From Tetrahymena elliotti 4EA (Eukaryota > Ciliophora > Oligohymenophorea > Hymenostomatida > Tetrahymenidae), in the NCBI GenBank assembly GCA_000231825.2, contig AFXF02001797.1, positions 162,439-226,438 on the forward strand: 64,000 nucleotides of DNA, written 5' to 3'. Of the stretch, positions 10,935 to 24,271 are shown one piece after another. The translations under genes were made by a program, and so were the position numbers. The notes under the pieces were generated by a model. The model did not search any database. It worked only from the letters and a program-made list of their open reading frames with translations, and was not told the DNA's origin. Each line of letters begins with the position of its first letter. Positions within the stretch are counted from its first letter, which is position 1.

Positions 10935-13877
10935 ATGAGATAAAATCATCAAAAAATATCAATAAGTAACAAGGAAAATATCAAGCTTAACACGATTGAA
11001 TCAAAGATAAATAAATAAAGTAAAAGCAAGGATAATTAGTAATTGAAAACATCTCCAAGAAGATAAAGGAAAACTTTATCTTGTAATACTAAATCATGGA
11101 ATGAGTTTTTTGAAGCTATGCATAGTATGCATGAAGATTAAAAGAAAATGAGACTTTAATCTGTGCCACAGCTAAGATACTAAAATATTCAAAAAATAAT
11201 GGAATCTAATTTACAATACATAAAATTATAAAGGAAATTATAGTAATAAGCACCCCAAATAGATTTAGATAAAAATAATCTTAATAAAATAGTTTCTAAC
11301 ATGAATAATAAAGGCATTGTGCTAACAACAACAACATTAAAGAATATAGATCACTCTGTAATTAGTAGTTAAAATAGAAGGTTTAAGTCTATGGAATCTA
11401 TTTTAAACACAATAGCTAGCAGAGAAAATGGGTAAGATTAGAGAAATTAAAATACGAATTGTTCCTTTTCTCCTGAAAATAATAGATTTAATTCTCCAAC
11501 ACTTCTTTTGCAAATTAATTAAATTTAAAAGAACGCAAATAATAGCATTGATTAGTAGTAAGATTTGAATAATAAGAATAAACATAAAATTAATAATATT
11601 CCATAATCACTTTTAGATATTCAATCTGTAAATTAATCAGTGATTATTAACTCTGCTAACACTGCTAATAACATTAATTAGTCTCAAGTATAAAGCCAAC
11701 CTTAGTTTATAGTAAGTTAAGATTTATCCAATAAAAATGAAAAAAATAAAATATTCAATAATAGCAATTGTTATAATTTAGAATTACACAACAAACACTT
11801 AATGACTGATAATTTCTAACAAAATAATTAAAAAAATACATTAAACAAAATTAAAAATTAAAAATATTAAATTTTTTAATAAATTAAATTGCAAAATACT
11901 TTTGAAAATGAGCAAAGTTCTCTAAGATTGAGGATTGCAAATCAAAACAAATCAAATAGTCTTGCAAGTTTAACATCCTTTTAGTAAGCTGTTTAATTTT
12001 AGGAAGACAATGCTTTTAATTCGACCATAAATTAATAGTAGCTTAACCAATCAAAATAAACAGAAAGCTTTTAGTAAAACAATGACACTATAACTTCTAC
12101 AAATACTTAGTAACCTATTTAAAGCTTTAGAAATTAAAGTAAGCTAAATCTAAGAAGAAAGTATCATCCTATTAGTAAACCATATCAAAGTAGCTAATAA
12201 GAAGTTATTGGGAATATCATCTAAAAAATGGAGATACAAAAAAAGTTACAAGAAAAGCCAAAAGAAAATCTGTAATTTATCAAAACAATTCAAAAAATGG
12301 ATTGTAATGAAAGCCCAATAAATGTGTAGTAGATTCATGCTATATCAGCTATTCAGTTTACAAATAGTGAATCATCTCCTTAAATATAGTAATTCACAGA
12401 TTAAGTTGATTATAATTTCTCTAACTCTTCGCCTACCTCTATTATAGCTATGTAGAAGTATGCTTAAATTATTGCAGAAGAACATGATTAAAAAATTATA
12501 AATTTGAAAGAATTCCCATCTGAATTCAATAAAGAATAAATATCAAGTAACCCGAATACAATAAAAATTAGCTAAGATCAAGTAAAAGAACCTTAGTAAG
12601 AGGGATAAAGAATATAATTTAATCGTAAAATAAGAAGATCAAATACCCAATAAAATATGATCAATACTCAAAAAAGGTGTTCAAAAATATCAATAAATTA
12701 ACTATTTGAGCAATCACATGATTTCGACACTTCCCTTGCAATAAACTCAAGAAGAAATCAATAATTTTAAGATAATTTCAAGTAATATTAAGTTACAACT
12801 GAAAAATTTATGAAACCTAGTCAAAGAGATGATTCAACTAAAATGACCTGGCAAAATAGAAAAAGATCATTAAATACATTTTCAGATATGATTTTTAATT
12901 CATCTTAGTAAATTTAGTAAGCTAGTTAATTGTAATTTTAATAATAGAATTAAACTTCCTCTCGTTTCAATTATTTAGATGTAAAAGCAGAAACTGAAAG
13001 CATTAAACTCTCTCTTTAACTTAAAAAATAAAAAAACTTGTAGTCAGCTTCTATTAACAAAAGAAAGGAATTTATTGATAAAATTGTAAATTCGAAAGGT
13101 AATTTCCACATTCCCTTACCTAATTACTAGAATTCTATTGCAATTCAAACTTTGAAAGAGGATGAAGTTAAAAATATGGATAAAAACGTCATCACAAAAC
13201 TAAAGAAGTTATTTTAAAATTAAAAACCAAGCACAACAGATTCTCCATCAAGATCACCAAAAAAAATGTGTTCACCATAAAATATGCTGTTTTACAAAGA
13301 AAGCATTATTGATTTTGATTAGATTTATAATAAATAAGATACAATCAAAAATATAAATACATCATTAAGAGAGTAAACAGAAGAAAATGAGACAATTTAA
13401 TAAACAAAGTAAATAAAACCTTTGGCAGCTAAGAGCTAATCTTTTTCTAATAGATTTTCTTATTAATAATAGTTCAACTAAACAAATAACTTTAATCCCT
13501 CTGAAAGATTCTAAAATTAAGTTGATATGATAGATTAAAAATAGAGAAACCTATCTAAGCTTCTCCACAAAAAAGTAATAACAGAAACATGTATACCATC
13601 ATAAAGAGTAAATCGTAATGGAATATCACTAACTTGCAGAAGCCATGCTCATACAATAAAAAATAAATAAATACCACAAATAGAAAATAATTTAAATTAA
13701 AAGTATTAACTTTTTAATGGTATGTCTAGTCTTTAAATCATTCCATAAGATTTTCATTTAAATACTGAGTTTTCCATTTAACTATAAAAGCCATAATCAC
13801 AAGTTAGTCTCACCTTCAATAACTAAAACGAAACAGACATAATTTAAATAGAAAATCTTGTATTATCTAATTAATGA
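10935..13877 (+). CDS. large hypothetical N/Q/S-rich protein
   Basis: A single open frame of 980 residues with no splice site needed, ending TAA-TGA at 13875-13877. I do not recognise a domain. The N-terminus is basic and carries a KEN tripeptide (SNKENIK, about residue 14), a motif that can serve as an APC/C degron; this is suggestive only. A helical stretch around EFFEAMHSMHEDQKKMRLQ (about residues 65-85) is the most ordered-looking part. The rest is low-complexity N/Q/S with scattered serine-proline pairs (STTDSPSRSPKK-like near residue 770), which could be kinase sites. No membrane segments. The start is the first ATG before continuous coding sequence; a further upstream exon cannot be excluded. 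Confidence 0.7.
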
Positions 13878-14372
13878 ATCCAATATTTTTTGTATGAAAA
13901 TAAAATTTAAAATAAATATCAATCAAATCATTTTTCAAGTTTTAAACCAATAAAATTGGATAAAGGATAAGAGAAACTTTTGAATTTGTTAAATTACTAG
14001 AAATTAAGCTCATAAATCAATAAAGATCAATTTTTAGTAAAATAGTTACTTTAATTAATACTTTTTGAAGATTAATAAAAAAATTTTTTAGATTAAAAAA
14101 TATAAACAAATTAAAGAATAAACAATGATAATTAATAAATTTTAAATAAATTAATGATGTAAATAAACAAATAAATATTAAATACTTTGTAAATTTTAAA
14201 ATTAAATAAGATCTTTTTAATCAAATTATTTTATTTTTTCACTTTTCATATTTAAATTTTAACTATTAGTTTTTTGAATTATTTTTTTGTTTATGAATTT
14301 GATTAAATTTGGGCTTGAATGATGAAGTCTCAAAAATTAACTAAAATAAAAGAAAAAAAGAAGAAGAAAGAA

Positions 14373-14390
14373 AGAGAGAGAGAGAGAGAG
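14373..14390. repeat. (AG)9 microsatellite
   Basis: Nine AG units within a longer purine-only tract (about 14350-14395). Confidence 0.9.
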
Positions 14391-14420
14391 AAAGATACTG
14401 AAATATTAATTAGTGTATCA

Positions 14421-14592
14421 TAAACTTTGGTATTATGTTAAATGCATTTTTATTAGCTATTTTTAATTCATTTTAAAATAAAAATTTTATTTAATCTATT
14501 CGCTTTAAAATTTAGTTTTATTTAAATCAACTTTTTTTTTTAGAGGTATTAATTATTGAATAAAAAAAACACTTTTAATCTTAACTAAATAA
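14421..14592. repeat. intergenic tandem repeat, copy 1
   Basis: Begins TAAACTTTGGTATTATGTTA and ends near TCTTAACTAAATAA. It aligns over its whole length with 14618-14794 at a 197-bp offset, sharing the block AGAGGTATTAATTATT. Confidence 0.8.
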
Positions 14593-14617
14593 GATACTCA
14601 TTAGAGTTTTAATAGAC

Positions 14618-14794
14618 TAAATTTTGGTATTATGTTAATAGTATTTTTATATGCAATTTTTAATTCATATTAAAATAAAAAATATTTATTTAATCTATCA
14701 GCTTTAAAAATTAGTTTTATTGCAATCAACTTTTTTTTAGAGGTATTAATTATTAAATAAATAAAAAAAAAACTTTTTTATCTTAGCTAAATAA
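14618..14794. repeat. intergenic tandem repeat, copy 2
   Basis: Second copy of 14421-14592, diverged by small indels in the A and T runs and scattered substitutions. Confidence 0.8.
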
Positions 14795-15153
14795 CCTAAA
14801 ATCAATATGTATGTTTGTTTATTAAGCATATACATATATTTTAAAGTTATTATTTTTTGGCTCTACTAATAGAAATTTAAAATACATTGTAGGTGGGAGA
14901 TTTTTCACTTTTTATTGGAATAAATTAACATAAGTATTTATTTGATCGATTCATTTGTTTATCTAAATGGATGCAGTGAGAATAGAAAACTTAAAATATC
15001 TTCGCAATTTTATTAATAAGCACTAATAAAAAGAAAAATTTCATAAATATATTTACTATAAAAACATCTATTTTTAATAGAATACATAGATAAATATAAA
15101 GGGAGTTATAAAGATTATTCAAATAGAAGTAAATTAGACAAAACTTAATAATA

Positions 15154-15954
15154 ATGGCTGAAAAGAGAAAGCGTGGTAATTTATCTACTAGAGGTAGTAT
15201 CGACGCAGCAGATAAAGAATTTGAATGTGAGGCATGTGGTAAAAAATATGCTAGATATCCTTCACTATATACTCATATTAAGCTTAAGCATGAGCGTAAA
15301 GTTGGTTTAAAAACTGTTGTTCCTGAACTAAAACCAAAATTGAATAGAAATCGTGAAATAGCTACCAATGTACCAGTTGTCGATATAAACCCTGATACAC
15401 TTAACTTATTTTGCTAGGTTTAATTCCTTGATTTATTTAAAGAAATAAAGGAATTAGCTGCAACTAATGATAGTATTTGGTAATTTATAAGAAGTGAAAA
15501 AGAAGATATTACTTAGGTAAATGAAGAGTTTTTGGAAAGAGGATCAACAGAAAATCTATCTTATATTTGGATTAGCTGGTAAGCATATTCGAATGTTTGG
15601 CCACCCAAAATGGATTTATAAGAATTGAGAAATTCTGGTTAGGATATTGATGAGATTTTTAATGAATAATCAAAAAAGCACTATAGAGACTTCTTTATTA
15701 TCATAAAAGAGCTCTTAAAGCCAATCAGTTAGGACTTCTCTATGGAAATGTGCTATCTATTTGATAAAATTATATTCTTATCATAAACTCATGCTAATCG
15801 CTCAACATTTAAAGATGATATTGAATAAAATATTAGTTAATACTACAAAGATAATGCTAGTTAACTCTTTAGACAACTCAAATCAATTCCTGAGGGAACA
15901 CGTGAACAGTTCTTCCAAAAACTCTCTAAAAATATAGCTGGATTATTCAAATGA
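15154..15954 (+). CDS. C2H2 zinc-finger protein
   Basis: Single-exon gene, 266 residues, ending at TGA 15952-15954. The basic N-terminus (EKRKRG) could be a nuclear localisation signal. One C2H2 finger follows at residues 23-48: Cys25, Cys28, His41 and His46, with the conserved aromatic and Leu positions (FECEACGKKYARYPSLYTH). The downstream ~200 residues are not low-complexity; they are helical and amphipathic, with IWQFIRSEKED, FIIIKELLKPI and LFRQLKSIPEGTREQFFQKL among the better-ordered parts. I do not recognise that domain. A standard-code reading stops at residue 87, so a conventional annotation would truncate it. A nucleic-acid-binding role is inferred from the finger alone; the target is unknown. 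Confidence 0.85.
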
Positions 15955-16802
15955 TCCAAAACAAAAAACTATAATCTGAGTATTTATATATTAAGAATAC
16001 TCTAAGTAATATTATATCTGATGTAGATTTGTAATATATGATAGACATTAAGATAATATGCAAATAATTACATGTAAGTCAGGGTAGAGTGAGTGAATGA
16101 TGAACTCTGTAATAATTTGTTTCGTATAAATTGTTTTAATTCTTGAAATAGATTATTTTATTATTCAAAAAATTATATCAATCATTAAAGTATTTTTATA
16201 TATTTATTTGTGTAGCACTTTTCCTATTATATTTCCTATCCTTTATTTATCTAAATTACCTCATCAAAAATATAAGATCAAAATCTTTGTCTATTTTAGT
16301 TTATCATTTATAAGTAAAATAATAAAGAAAACATTTCTCGGTAATATCAAATTCTATTTAACTAAATAAATTATTTTTAAAAAACCGCTCAAAAAATCAA
16401 CTTTGAATTTGTGTTTTTTTCTAAACGAATTAATTCCCTTCTGTTTAACCTTTAAATTGTATTTAATTTTTTCTTTTATTAACTTTAATTCAATCTAAGC
16501 AGGTATATTTTATTTTGTAAAATATTACTAACCACTTTAACCAATCTAAATTTTCTCTAAATTGATAATATATGTATTAAATTTAATCTTAGTACCTCCT
16601 TATTTTTACTTAAAATATTTGATAAGTTTATGTTAATAAAACTTAAAATAATAAGTTTTTATGATGAAAATTTGTAAAAATAATAACTAAATAAGAAATT
16701 CAAAATAAATCAATAAAAACGACTTAACTTTTTGGTTCAAACAATATAAATTTATAATTTTTGTTGATAAAATATTGAGGATTTTTTCAAATGAAATAAT
16801 TT
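15955..16802. other. convergent intergenic region
   Basis: 848 bp between convergent genes. AT-rich; no gene or structured RNA recognised. Confidence 0.6.
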
Positions 16803-19800
16803 TCAATTTAATAAAACTTGGTTAAATTATTCGTATTGTGTATTTTTGTAAAGAAGAGAGAATTATAGGGAAATTAACTCAATAATCTTTTAGGATATTT
16901 ATTGAGGTATTTTCATGTTATTTAGAGCAAATTCTATTGCAATTTTCCACTATATAGGTATAGTTATACTGACATTAAAGGCCTAGAGAGCAGAGTGTAA
17001 ATCTTATATACTATAAATATCATAATCTGAAAGAAGGGTGAGTAAAAAGAAGTTCAAAGCTCTTAAACCACTTTCTAGTTAATTTGAATCTGCAATTGTT
17101 AAACTAATTTTATCTTCAGGGAACTTTTGAATAAAGCTTTCAAAACACTCATCTTTATGCATTATTGAATTGATTTCTTGTATAAGGTCTTCTAAAAAGT
17201 TAAGACTGTTATTTTCCTATTTTATTAATGTAATAGGAGATTTGTCTAAATTAAGTTTGTAAGACACTTTTAAGAACTTTATTTTAATATCATTGAAGAA
17301 ATGAGAAGACAATCCTCTGTAATCAACAATACTTGTTAGCATTTAAGAAAGCTTATTTAGGTGAGAACTGTTTAAGTGTGGTAATTTTGAAAGCAAGAAG
17401 TAAAGATCGAACCTACCATGAAGTGAATAGATAAATTCAAGTATCACAGAATGACAGAAAAATTAAATGACTTCTTTGTTATTCTCAAAAGCTTAGCAAA
17501 GCTAATTATCCTACTAAATCTTCCATAAATAGTCTTATACTAGCTGATTATAGACTTACTTATCTTTAAGGAGATTACTCATAGTTAAAGTTGAAGATAT
17601 TTTATAACGAGCCTTTTCGAACTATTCAAGGAATCTAAAAATAGTTTGTTGTCTATAGCCTCTTTATTTTAGTGATGTATAAAATGACAACTTGAGACAA
17701 TAAAATTCTTTTTATCCAAAATCTTTGAAATAGTGTAAATATGGTTGCATTTCAATATCAAAATTACTCTTTTAGTCTATTGTGTTAATATAATTATTAG
17801 CGTTTAGATTATATAGCCTTTCTTAGTTGCAAATAATTGTGACAACTCTTGTTAAAGTGGCTGTTTTCTCTTCAGCACTGATTTAATGTGAAAAATTATA
17901 AGGTAATTTTTAATTGAGTTCATCCAGAGACTCTACTACTGTTTTAAGTATTCCAGATGAACCTCCTATTTCGTTTACTAACAGACCCTCTGCTATATAT
18001 TTTTTTTAATATTCAAGACGTTCAATTATTTATTCAATAGCATGGGTATTGTAATTTAATGATTTAAGGGTTTCTATTAAAATAATTTAGAGCTACTCAA
18101 AAACCTAATAATGTATCTTAAAACTTGCAAAAGTATCTGGGTTAAAGACTTTTGAGTCATCTATCAAAACAAATTGCAAGAAAATTGCATAATATTACTA
18201 TAAGTTTGACATCTTTATATCAAATTGTGCTATCAAACTTATTAATTTTTCTGATAAATTTAGGTTTTCGAGGATGTGGGAATTCATGATTTCGTTTAAT
18301 TCAATGTAAATTGTAGCTAGTCCCTTCTATTTTGATGGTTATTCGCTTGAGCTTATTTATGGACGAATACGACTAGATTGGCTTTTAGGAGAATTAACAA
18401 AGCTGGTTCTTGACTCGAAGCTCTAGAATCTCTATATTGATCCTTTCTTTTTAAGTTACATTTCTTAATTTTAAATCTTAGTTAAATTTGAAAAGTTAAG
18501 GTTGAGATTCAAGGTAGTAGGACTATGATTTTAATTATTAACGTTATTAGGATCTTTGGGATCTCTTATAGAAGTTAGAGATTTTTTATCATCATCTTAA
18601 TCTAATTTTTCATAGTAATTCTTTAAGATATCTTCAAAGCATGAGTTTTAATTACTGTTAACTCCTTAGTTATTTTTAACACTTATAGGGGTAGATATTT
18701 TCTATTTTGAACTCTGGCTTTTTTATTCTGTTTAGAGAGACTCATTGTTTTATTTTTCATTCTTGTTTTTTTGATCGAAATTAACAAAACTATTTTTGCT
18801 GTTATTGCTTTATTAACTGTCTAAACTATCATCAGAGTTATTAGAAAATTATTTTGAAAAAGTTGTTTTTTTGTTCGCTTCATTTGCATGCAAAGGGCTA
18901 TTATTATTTTAGCCATGACTATCACTATTGTGTCCAAATTTTAGGTCTGAATCAAATACAACAATCTTAGATTATCTTCTATTCACATTCCCCATAGGAT
19001 TGTGCATCTTTGAAAACATTGATATGGATTATTTTTAGCCACTTTTTTAGGCAGAAGAAGAGTTGGAAAAGTTGGATCCATTTTCGTTTAACTAAGATTA
19101 AAATTTATTTAGTTCACTACCAACTTTAGAATTTCTTTTCTGCATTTGTGGGGATGAGTCAGGACAGGGACCTTTATTCGAAATTTAAATTTTTAGAGAA
19201 GGAAGTGCATTGCTTTAGGATTGAAATTCATCTTATGAAGCTTAAGAAAAATTAATGTTGGAAAATTATGATCTTCTAACATTTTAATCACTATTTTATC
19301 TAGTTATTTCTAGTAGAGCTTAATTTTTAGATGAGGTTAAATTTTCAAAATCTTAATCTTACAAGCTCTACTGTGTATTAAGATTGGGTTTGTTGTGTTG
19401 CATAGAAGATCTTCTAACTTAGAAGAAAACATCCTCTAATTGAATACTCTGTACTTTAGGAGTTTAGCAATTTCTAGGTGAACATCTAGCTGATTGAGAT
19501 AGATCAATACTTTTGTTTAGATTTTAATTGGCTGCTTAATTCTTTTTCAAATGCTGTATTTCTTAAAGCAAAGGGAATTACTTATTGCATGAAACTTTCT
19601 ATTAATCTACTTGATAACTATTTGCTTTAAAATTTATTTGATGCTCTTAGCGCTTTCTTTCAAATATCTTTGTCTCAAGACTTGCACAATTTTCTTGATA
19701 CATAAACACCTGTTCCTCTAAAATTTACCTTACAAAAGCAGTTTTAATTTCTTCAATTTCATTTTTGATTTAGTAGTTTTGCATCATCTCTTTTTCTTAA

Positions 19801-21972
19801 TTTCTAAATATTATGCTATTTATATTGGTGTTATAATCCTTTTCATCTACTTCATCACTTGAAATTTTACTTCATAAAAAAATATTTAAAAATTTTATTT
19901 AAAAATTCTTTAAAATTTACCTTAAACTCTCCTATTATTTTGAAAATTAGCTCTTGTTTTTGATAGTAGTTGGAGAATTCTATAAAAACTGCTAAACTAT
20001 CTATTATTTATTGAGATTTTCATTTGACTTGTTTTTATCTGTATATGCCAAGGGAGATTTTTTATTTTTTTATTTATTAACCTAACTTGATGATGCAAGA
20101 GGACTTGTTGTGGAGGTGTTTTTTTACAAATTTTTTAAATAAAGTTTATTTTTTTTATAATTATATGGTTTATGTAAAACAAACTTTGATTCATTTATCT
20201 TGACTTGCTATTACCCTAGATCTTCATTTAAGACATCGCTTTAAGGTGATTAGTATTCATCTTAAATTTAGCTCTAAAAACTACTTTTTCTTTATTGAAG
20301 GTACTCTAAATCATCATCTTAGTCAATTTTATTAACATCAACTGTATATTATTTCGATAATTTATTTAATTACAAAGTCAAGTTTTACTTATTTAAAACT
20401 CTATGTGCATTAAAATTAACCCTTTTTGGATTATCTTGCTCACCATCTTATTAAATCTAAAAACTATTTTAAGATAAGTTGCTTTTTTGCATGTTTTAGA
20501 TTTCATTGTTGTTGTTTGATTTGACAGGTGACTGTTTTTCTTGCAAATTAAACATTAAAGGAGACTGAATTATCTACTCTTGAGTATTTTTTTATTGAAT
20601 ATTTTTAATGGGCTACTTTTCAACTTAGCTTTAAAAGGTTTATTAAGCTTGATTAAGCTAATTTTTTATTGAGTTTTATTTTGGAAATAAATTATTCATA
20701 AAATGATTTTAATTGTCTTTTGAATTTTATTGACCATTGCTAGAAATTTTTTTTGACTGATGATCGAAATGCTGAACTGCAAAAAAGTAATCATTTTATT
20801 TTTAAGAATTTAAGTTTTGCTCTTGGAAAAAGTTTTGTTTGTTGTTTAATTTATTATTAACTTCATTCAAATTGATTGAATCTATTTAATTTCTTGATGT
20901 AAAACTCTTTAAATTTTAGGATATTTTTCCAAATGTTTTTTACTCTAATTTTACTTTTAAATTATTTTATGAAGCAAACTTTTCCCTATCTTAGATATTT
21001 TTGTTGCTCATTTTGGATTAATTTTAGCTGGGTCTTAAGAATTATTGTTACCATTCTTTAAAATTTTACCTAAATTACAACTCTTTAATTTCAAGATTTT
21101 GATTATGTTCTACTTATTTGAATATATTTGGGAATTATTAGGTTGTTTATTACAATTTTTACTATCTGAGAAACTATTTATTTATATTATCAAAAGAACT
21201 TCTTTAATCAACATTTGATGTCTTAATTAAAGTTCTATTAGCCTGATGCATTCCTCCTGAAAAGTTGGGTGATGAAAGAAGAGACGATGTTTTCTTGTTT
21301 TTATACTCATTTTCTTCATCTCTAATGGGAATATTCTCTTCTTTTATTGAATCAATATTTTTTGTTTAGTCAAGCTTTTAAATTAAACTCAAACTTCTAC
21401 TATTAGATGATTGATCTTAAAAGAAGCTACTTCCAGGAGAGTTAGATAATGAAGATTAAGGCGAGTTTCCATTTTTGTTATTAAAATTGAATTTGCTACT
21501 ATCTAAAGTCTAGTTCATTTTGACGCCTCTATTTTACAATTAGCTTTTGAAAATAAATTAAAAGAATACCATAAACAATAGTAGAAATAGAATCATATAA
21601 ATTTCCATAATGTGATTAAAAATAAAATTTTTACTTTTACTTAGTCTAATAGAATTGAATTGAGCTTTAGGACATTTCTTATCTAGTAGAAGCCTCTTGA
21701 TGTAATTTCATGAGATCTATTTATTACATCTTATATATCTAATTAATATAGCTAATTGGGACTTTTTTAAAATCTCTGTCACTCAAAGCTTCATACTTAG
21801 AAATGATAAAATTCTAAAAGGGTTTCTTTTTAGTTGATTGTTTAACACTAGTATTTACTTAGCTTATAGAATTTGTGTTTTATTCTTAATTGAAGCTTTG
21901 TATAGGAATACTAGCATCTTTTTTCTAAGTAGTTTATTAATTCTACTCAGTTTGTAGCGTTTGGGTTTTCAT
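16803..21972 (-). CDS. very large Q/N/S-rich protein with ordered C-terminal region
   Basis: Three exons on the minus strand: 21972-21641, 21543-19921 and 19869-16803. Introns are 21544-21640 (97 bp) and 19870-19920 (51 bp). Both are required for frame, and phases agree (2 then 2). The product has 1,673 residues and is not recognised. Residues 1 to ~1,190 are disordered, Q/N/S-rich, with many SP/SPR-type sites. The last ~480 residues, beginning near IYIELNEIMNSHILENLNL, have normal complexity, are strongly helical and resemble an alpha-solenoid or armadillo-like array by periodicity of hydrophobics only. No signal peptide or transmembrane span. An architecture of long disordered N-terminus plus helical C-terminus suggests a scaffold, but this is inference. 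Confidence 0.75.
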
Positions 21973-23255
21973 TAATAAATTTCCAAATTTTTTATTTTAC
22001 TTTGATTTTTAATAGCGTCTTAATTATTGATATTATAATACACAAATTTATTATTTAACAAAATAAATGCATTTATTAGGTAATTAAATATAAAATTCAG
22101 ATTCCTTATTTTAATTTATTTATTTAATTCATTAAAAATCCACAAATTTCATTTGCACCTTAAAATAATAAGTAAGCGAACAAATAAATAAATTAATTAG
22201 CTAATGTCATTAACTATCATGATTTATATCACAATAATCTCTTAGCAAAATTTCTAATCACTCCACTCCATTTAAATGAAATCAAAATGTAGTGGAAAAT
22301 AAGAGTTATTGTAAAAAATTACTCATAACTGATAACTGGATCAACACTCCTTCCTAAAAAAATAAAATAAAAATAATTTGTTAAACAAAAATTTATCAAA
22401 AAATAATTTTTCAATTTAATTTGTAAAGATATTCAAAATCAAATAAATTAAATTTAATATAATAAAGTATTTAATTTTTAGTACTCAATTATATTTCTTT
22501 GATGAAGAAAAAATAAGAATATTCAATCATATAAAATTTAGAACAAATTAAATGCTTTTAAAACTTATGGAAATAGCATAAATTAAATAAAGTTTATTGA
22601 AAAAGAAGTTTTGATTCTTTTTTTAAAATAATAAGAAACTAAACTGAATCAGCAACTTATTTATCTTAAACAAATAAATTAAAATAAGATTCAATAATAA
22701 CCTTTTTAAAGCAAACAGTTGCTATTTCTAAAAATAGAATGTTATTAGAATATTTTAATATTTTTAAAATTATATTTATGTTGTTTTCAATATTTTTTTA
22801 TAGCTTCTTTAAATTCTAAATATGATTAAATTTATTTATAAACAAATACTGCAAGGATTTTTTTTACTTTAATTAAGTCTAAAAAAAATGATTGTTTTAT
22901 TAAAAAATGAAATTAAAATAAAAAATTAAACTAAAATAAAAGTTTTTGAATAAAATATTATCATTTTATTTTTTTTCAATGTTTACTTCAAGTAGATAAA
23001 TGATAAAATCTATACAATTATTACAAATAGAATGAGATCTTGATGATACTTTTGTATAAAAATAAAATCTTATCTTATTTTTAAAAAAATATTAATAAAA
23101 ATATTTTTAATAATTTATTTGAATTTAATTTTTAAAAAGATTATAAAGTTTATTTTTTTATTAGATAAACCGTTTTAGAAATATATTCAAGCAATATTTT
23201 CTATGGTTTCATATGAAAGTATATGAAATATAATATATAAAATATAATGATTTCC
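21973..23255. other. intergenic region
   Basis: 1.28 kb, extremely AT-rich with short homopolymer runs. No gene, RNA or extended repeat seen. Confidence 0.6.
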
Positions 23256-23843
23256 TCAAACAATCATAGCATCTAATATTTTTTCTAAGAATTCATTAAC
23301 TTAGGTTGCTTTAGTTAGATCTAAAATTTGAATTTATTTAATAATACGAGGGTCTAGGTCTCTTAAGTGAAGTTCCTTTTCAATTTTTAATTGTCTTAAG
23401 TAAAAATCTTTAATAATTTCTTAATTTTTATTTAATCCTTATTAATCGTAAATATTTTGTGTTTTATCAGCGATTACTAATACTCCAAGAGAAATTCCTC
23501 TTAGATATTCTTCGCATGTGTATTATTTTAAGAAAACTTTGAACGACTGTATAATATTCTAATCATTTTCTGCAAAACATATGACAAGACCTGAGATTTT
23601 GATTGTTTTAATTAATACATTTATAGAATTTATAAAATTTAGATCATTATATCTTAAAAACCAAACACCACATTCATCTTAATTTTTCCTTTAAATCATT
23701 GTGATCTTTATATTTTCAAGATTGCCAATAGTTTCTATTTTACAATCCTTGAAGAACTTACCTAAATCATTTTCCTCTAAGTATTCACTACCAACTATTA
23801 ATATATTTTTTTTATCAGATGCTTAGATATTTTAGTTACCCAT
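23256..23843 (-). CDS. degenerate ARF-like pseudo-GTPase
   Basis: Single-exon gene, 195 residues. The start MGNQ is a classic ARF-type N-myristoylation context (Gly2). After it come the ARF strand order: KKNILIVG (beta-1), a TIGNLENIKITMI segment, GVWFLRY where ARFs have the switch II WDVGGQ, SGLVICFAEND (ARF: GLIFVVDSND) and GVLVIADKTQ (ARF: ANKQD). The P-loop is lost: the expected GxxxxGK(S/T) after IVG reads GSEYLEEND, with no GKS/T. The NKxD-equivalent is also altered. So the fold looks like ARF/ARL, but nucleotide binding is probably lost. It may act as a membrane-anchored adaptor; the role is unknown. It is transcribed divergently from the flavoprotein gene. Confidence 0.65.
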
Positions 23844-24271
23844 TTTCTACTTTAAAAATTTTGTTTTTTCTACTAAAAAATCTTCTTTTGATTTAAATCC
23901 AACTAATCACCAAAAATATTCAGCTAACTAAATTTTCAATTCTAAAAAATAAAAACAAAAAACAATCAGATTAAATAATTGTTTTGTATTTCTAAATAAC
24001 TACTTTAATACATTTAAACATGATGAAATAGTTATTTCATTTTTTAAATTTTGGTTCAATTAAATTTGAAAAAATTCTAATTCACTTAATTGACTGAATT
24101 AAAAAAATAAATAATGTATAGGAAATGATAATAAAGTATTCTTCATTTTATTATTTTTGATGTAAAACAGAAAATTCGTGAAGGGAAACTATTCGTTATT
24201 AAAATCAAGAAGATTTTATCAAAAATAAAATCAAAAATAATTTAATTTAAAAATTGTTGATTTAATTAGGT
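23844..24271. other. divergent promoter region
   Basis: 428 bp between two divergent start codons. AT-rich, no internal ORF, no motif I can name. Confidence 0.5.

Larger units (their letters stand above)
13878..15153. other. repeat-bearing intergenic region
   Basis: 1.28 kb without a gene. It holds an AG dinucleotide run and two diverged ~175-bp direct repeats, listed separately. The last ~200 bp should include the promoter of the zinc-finger gene. Confidence 0.7.
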
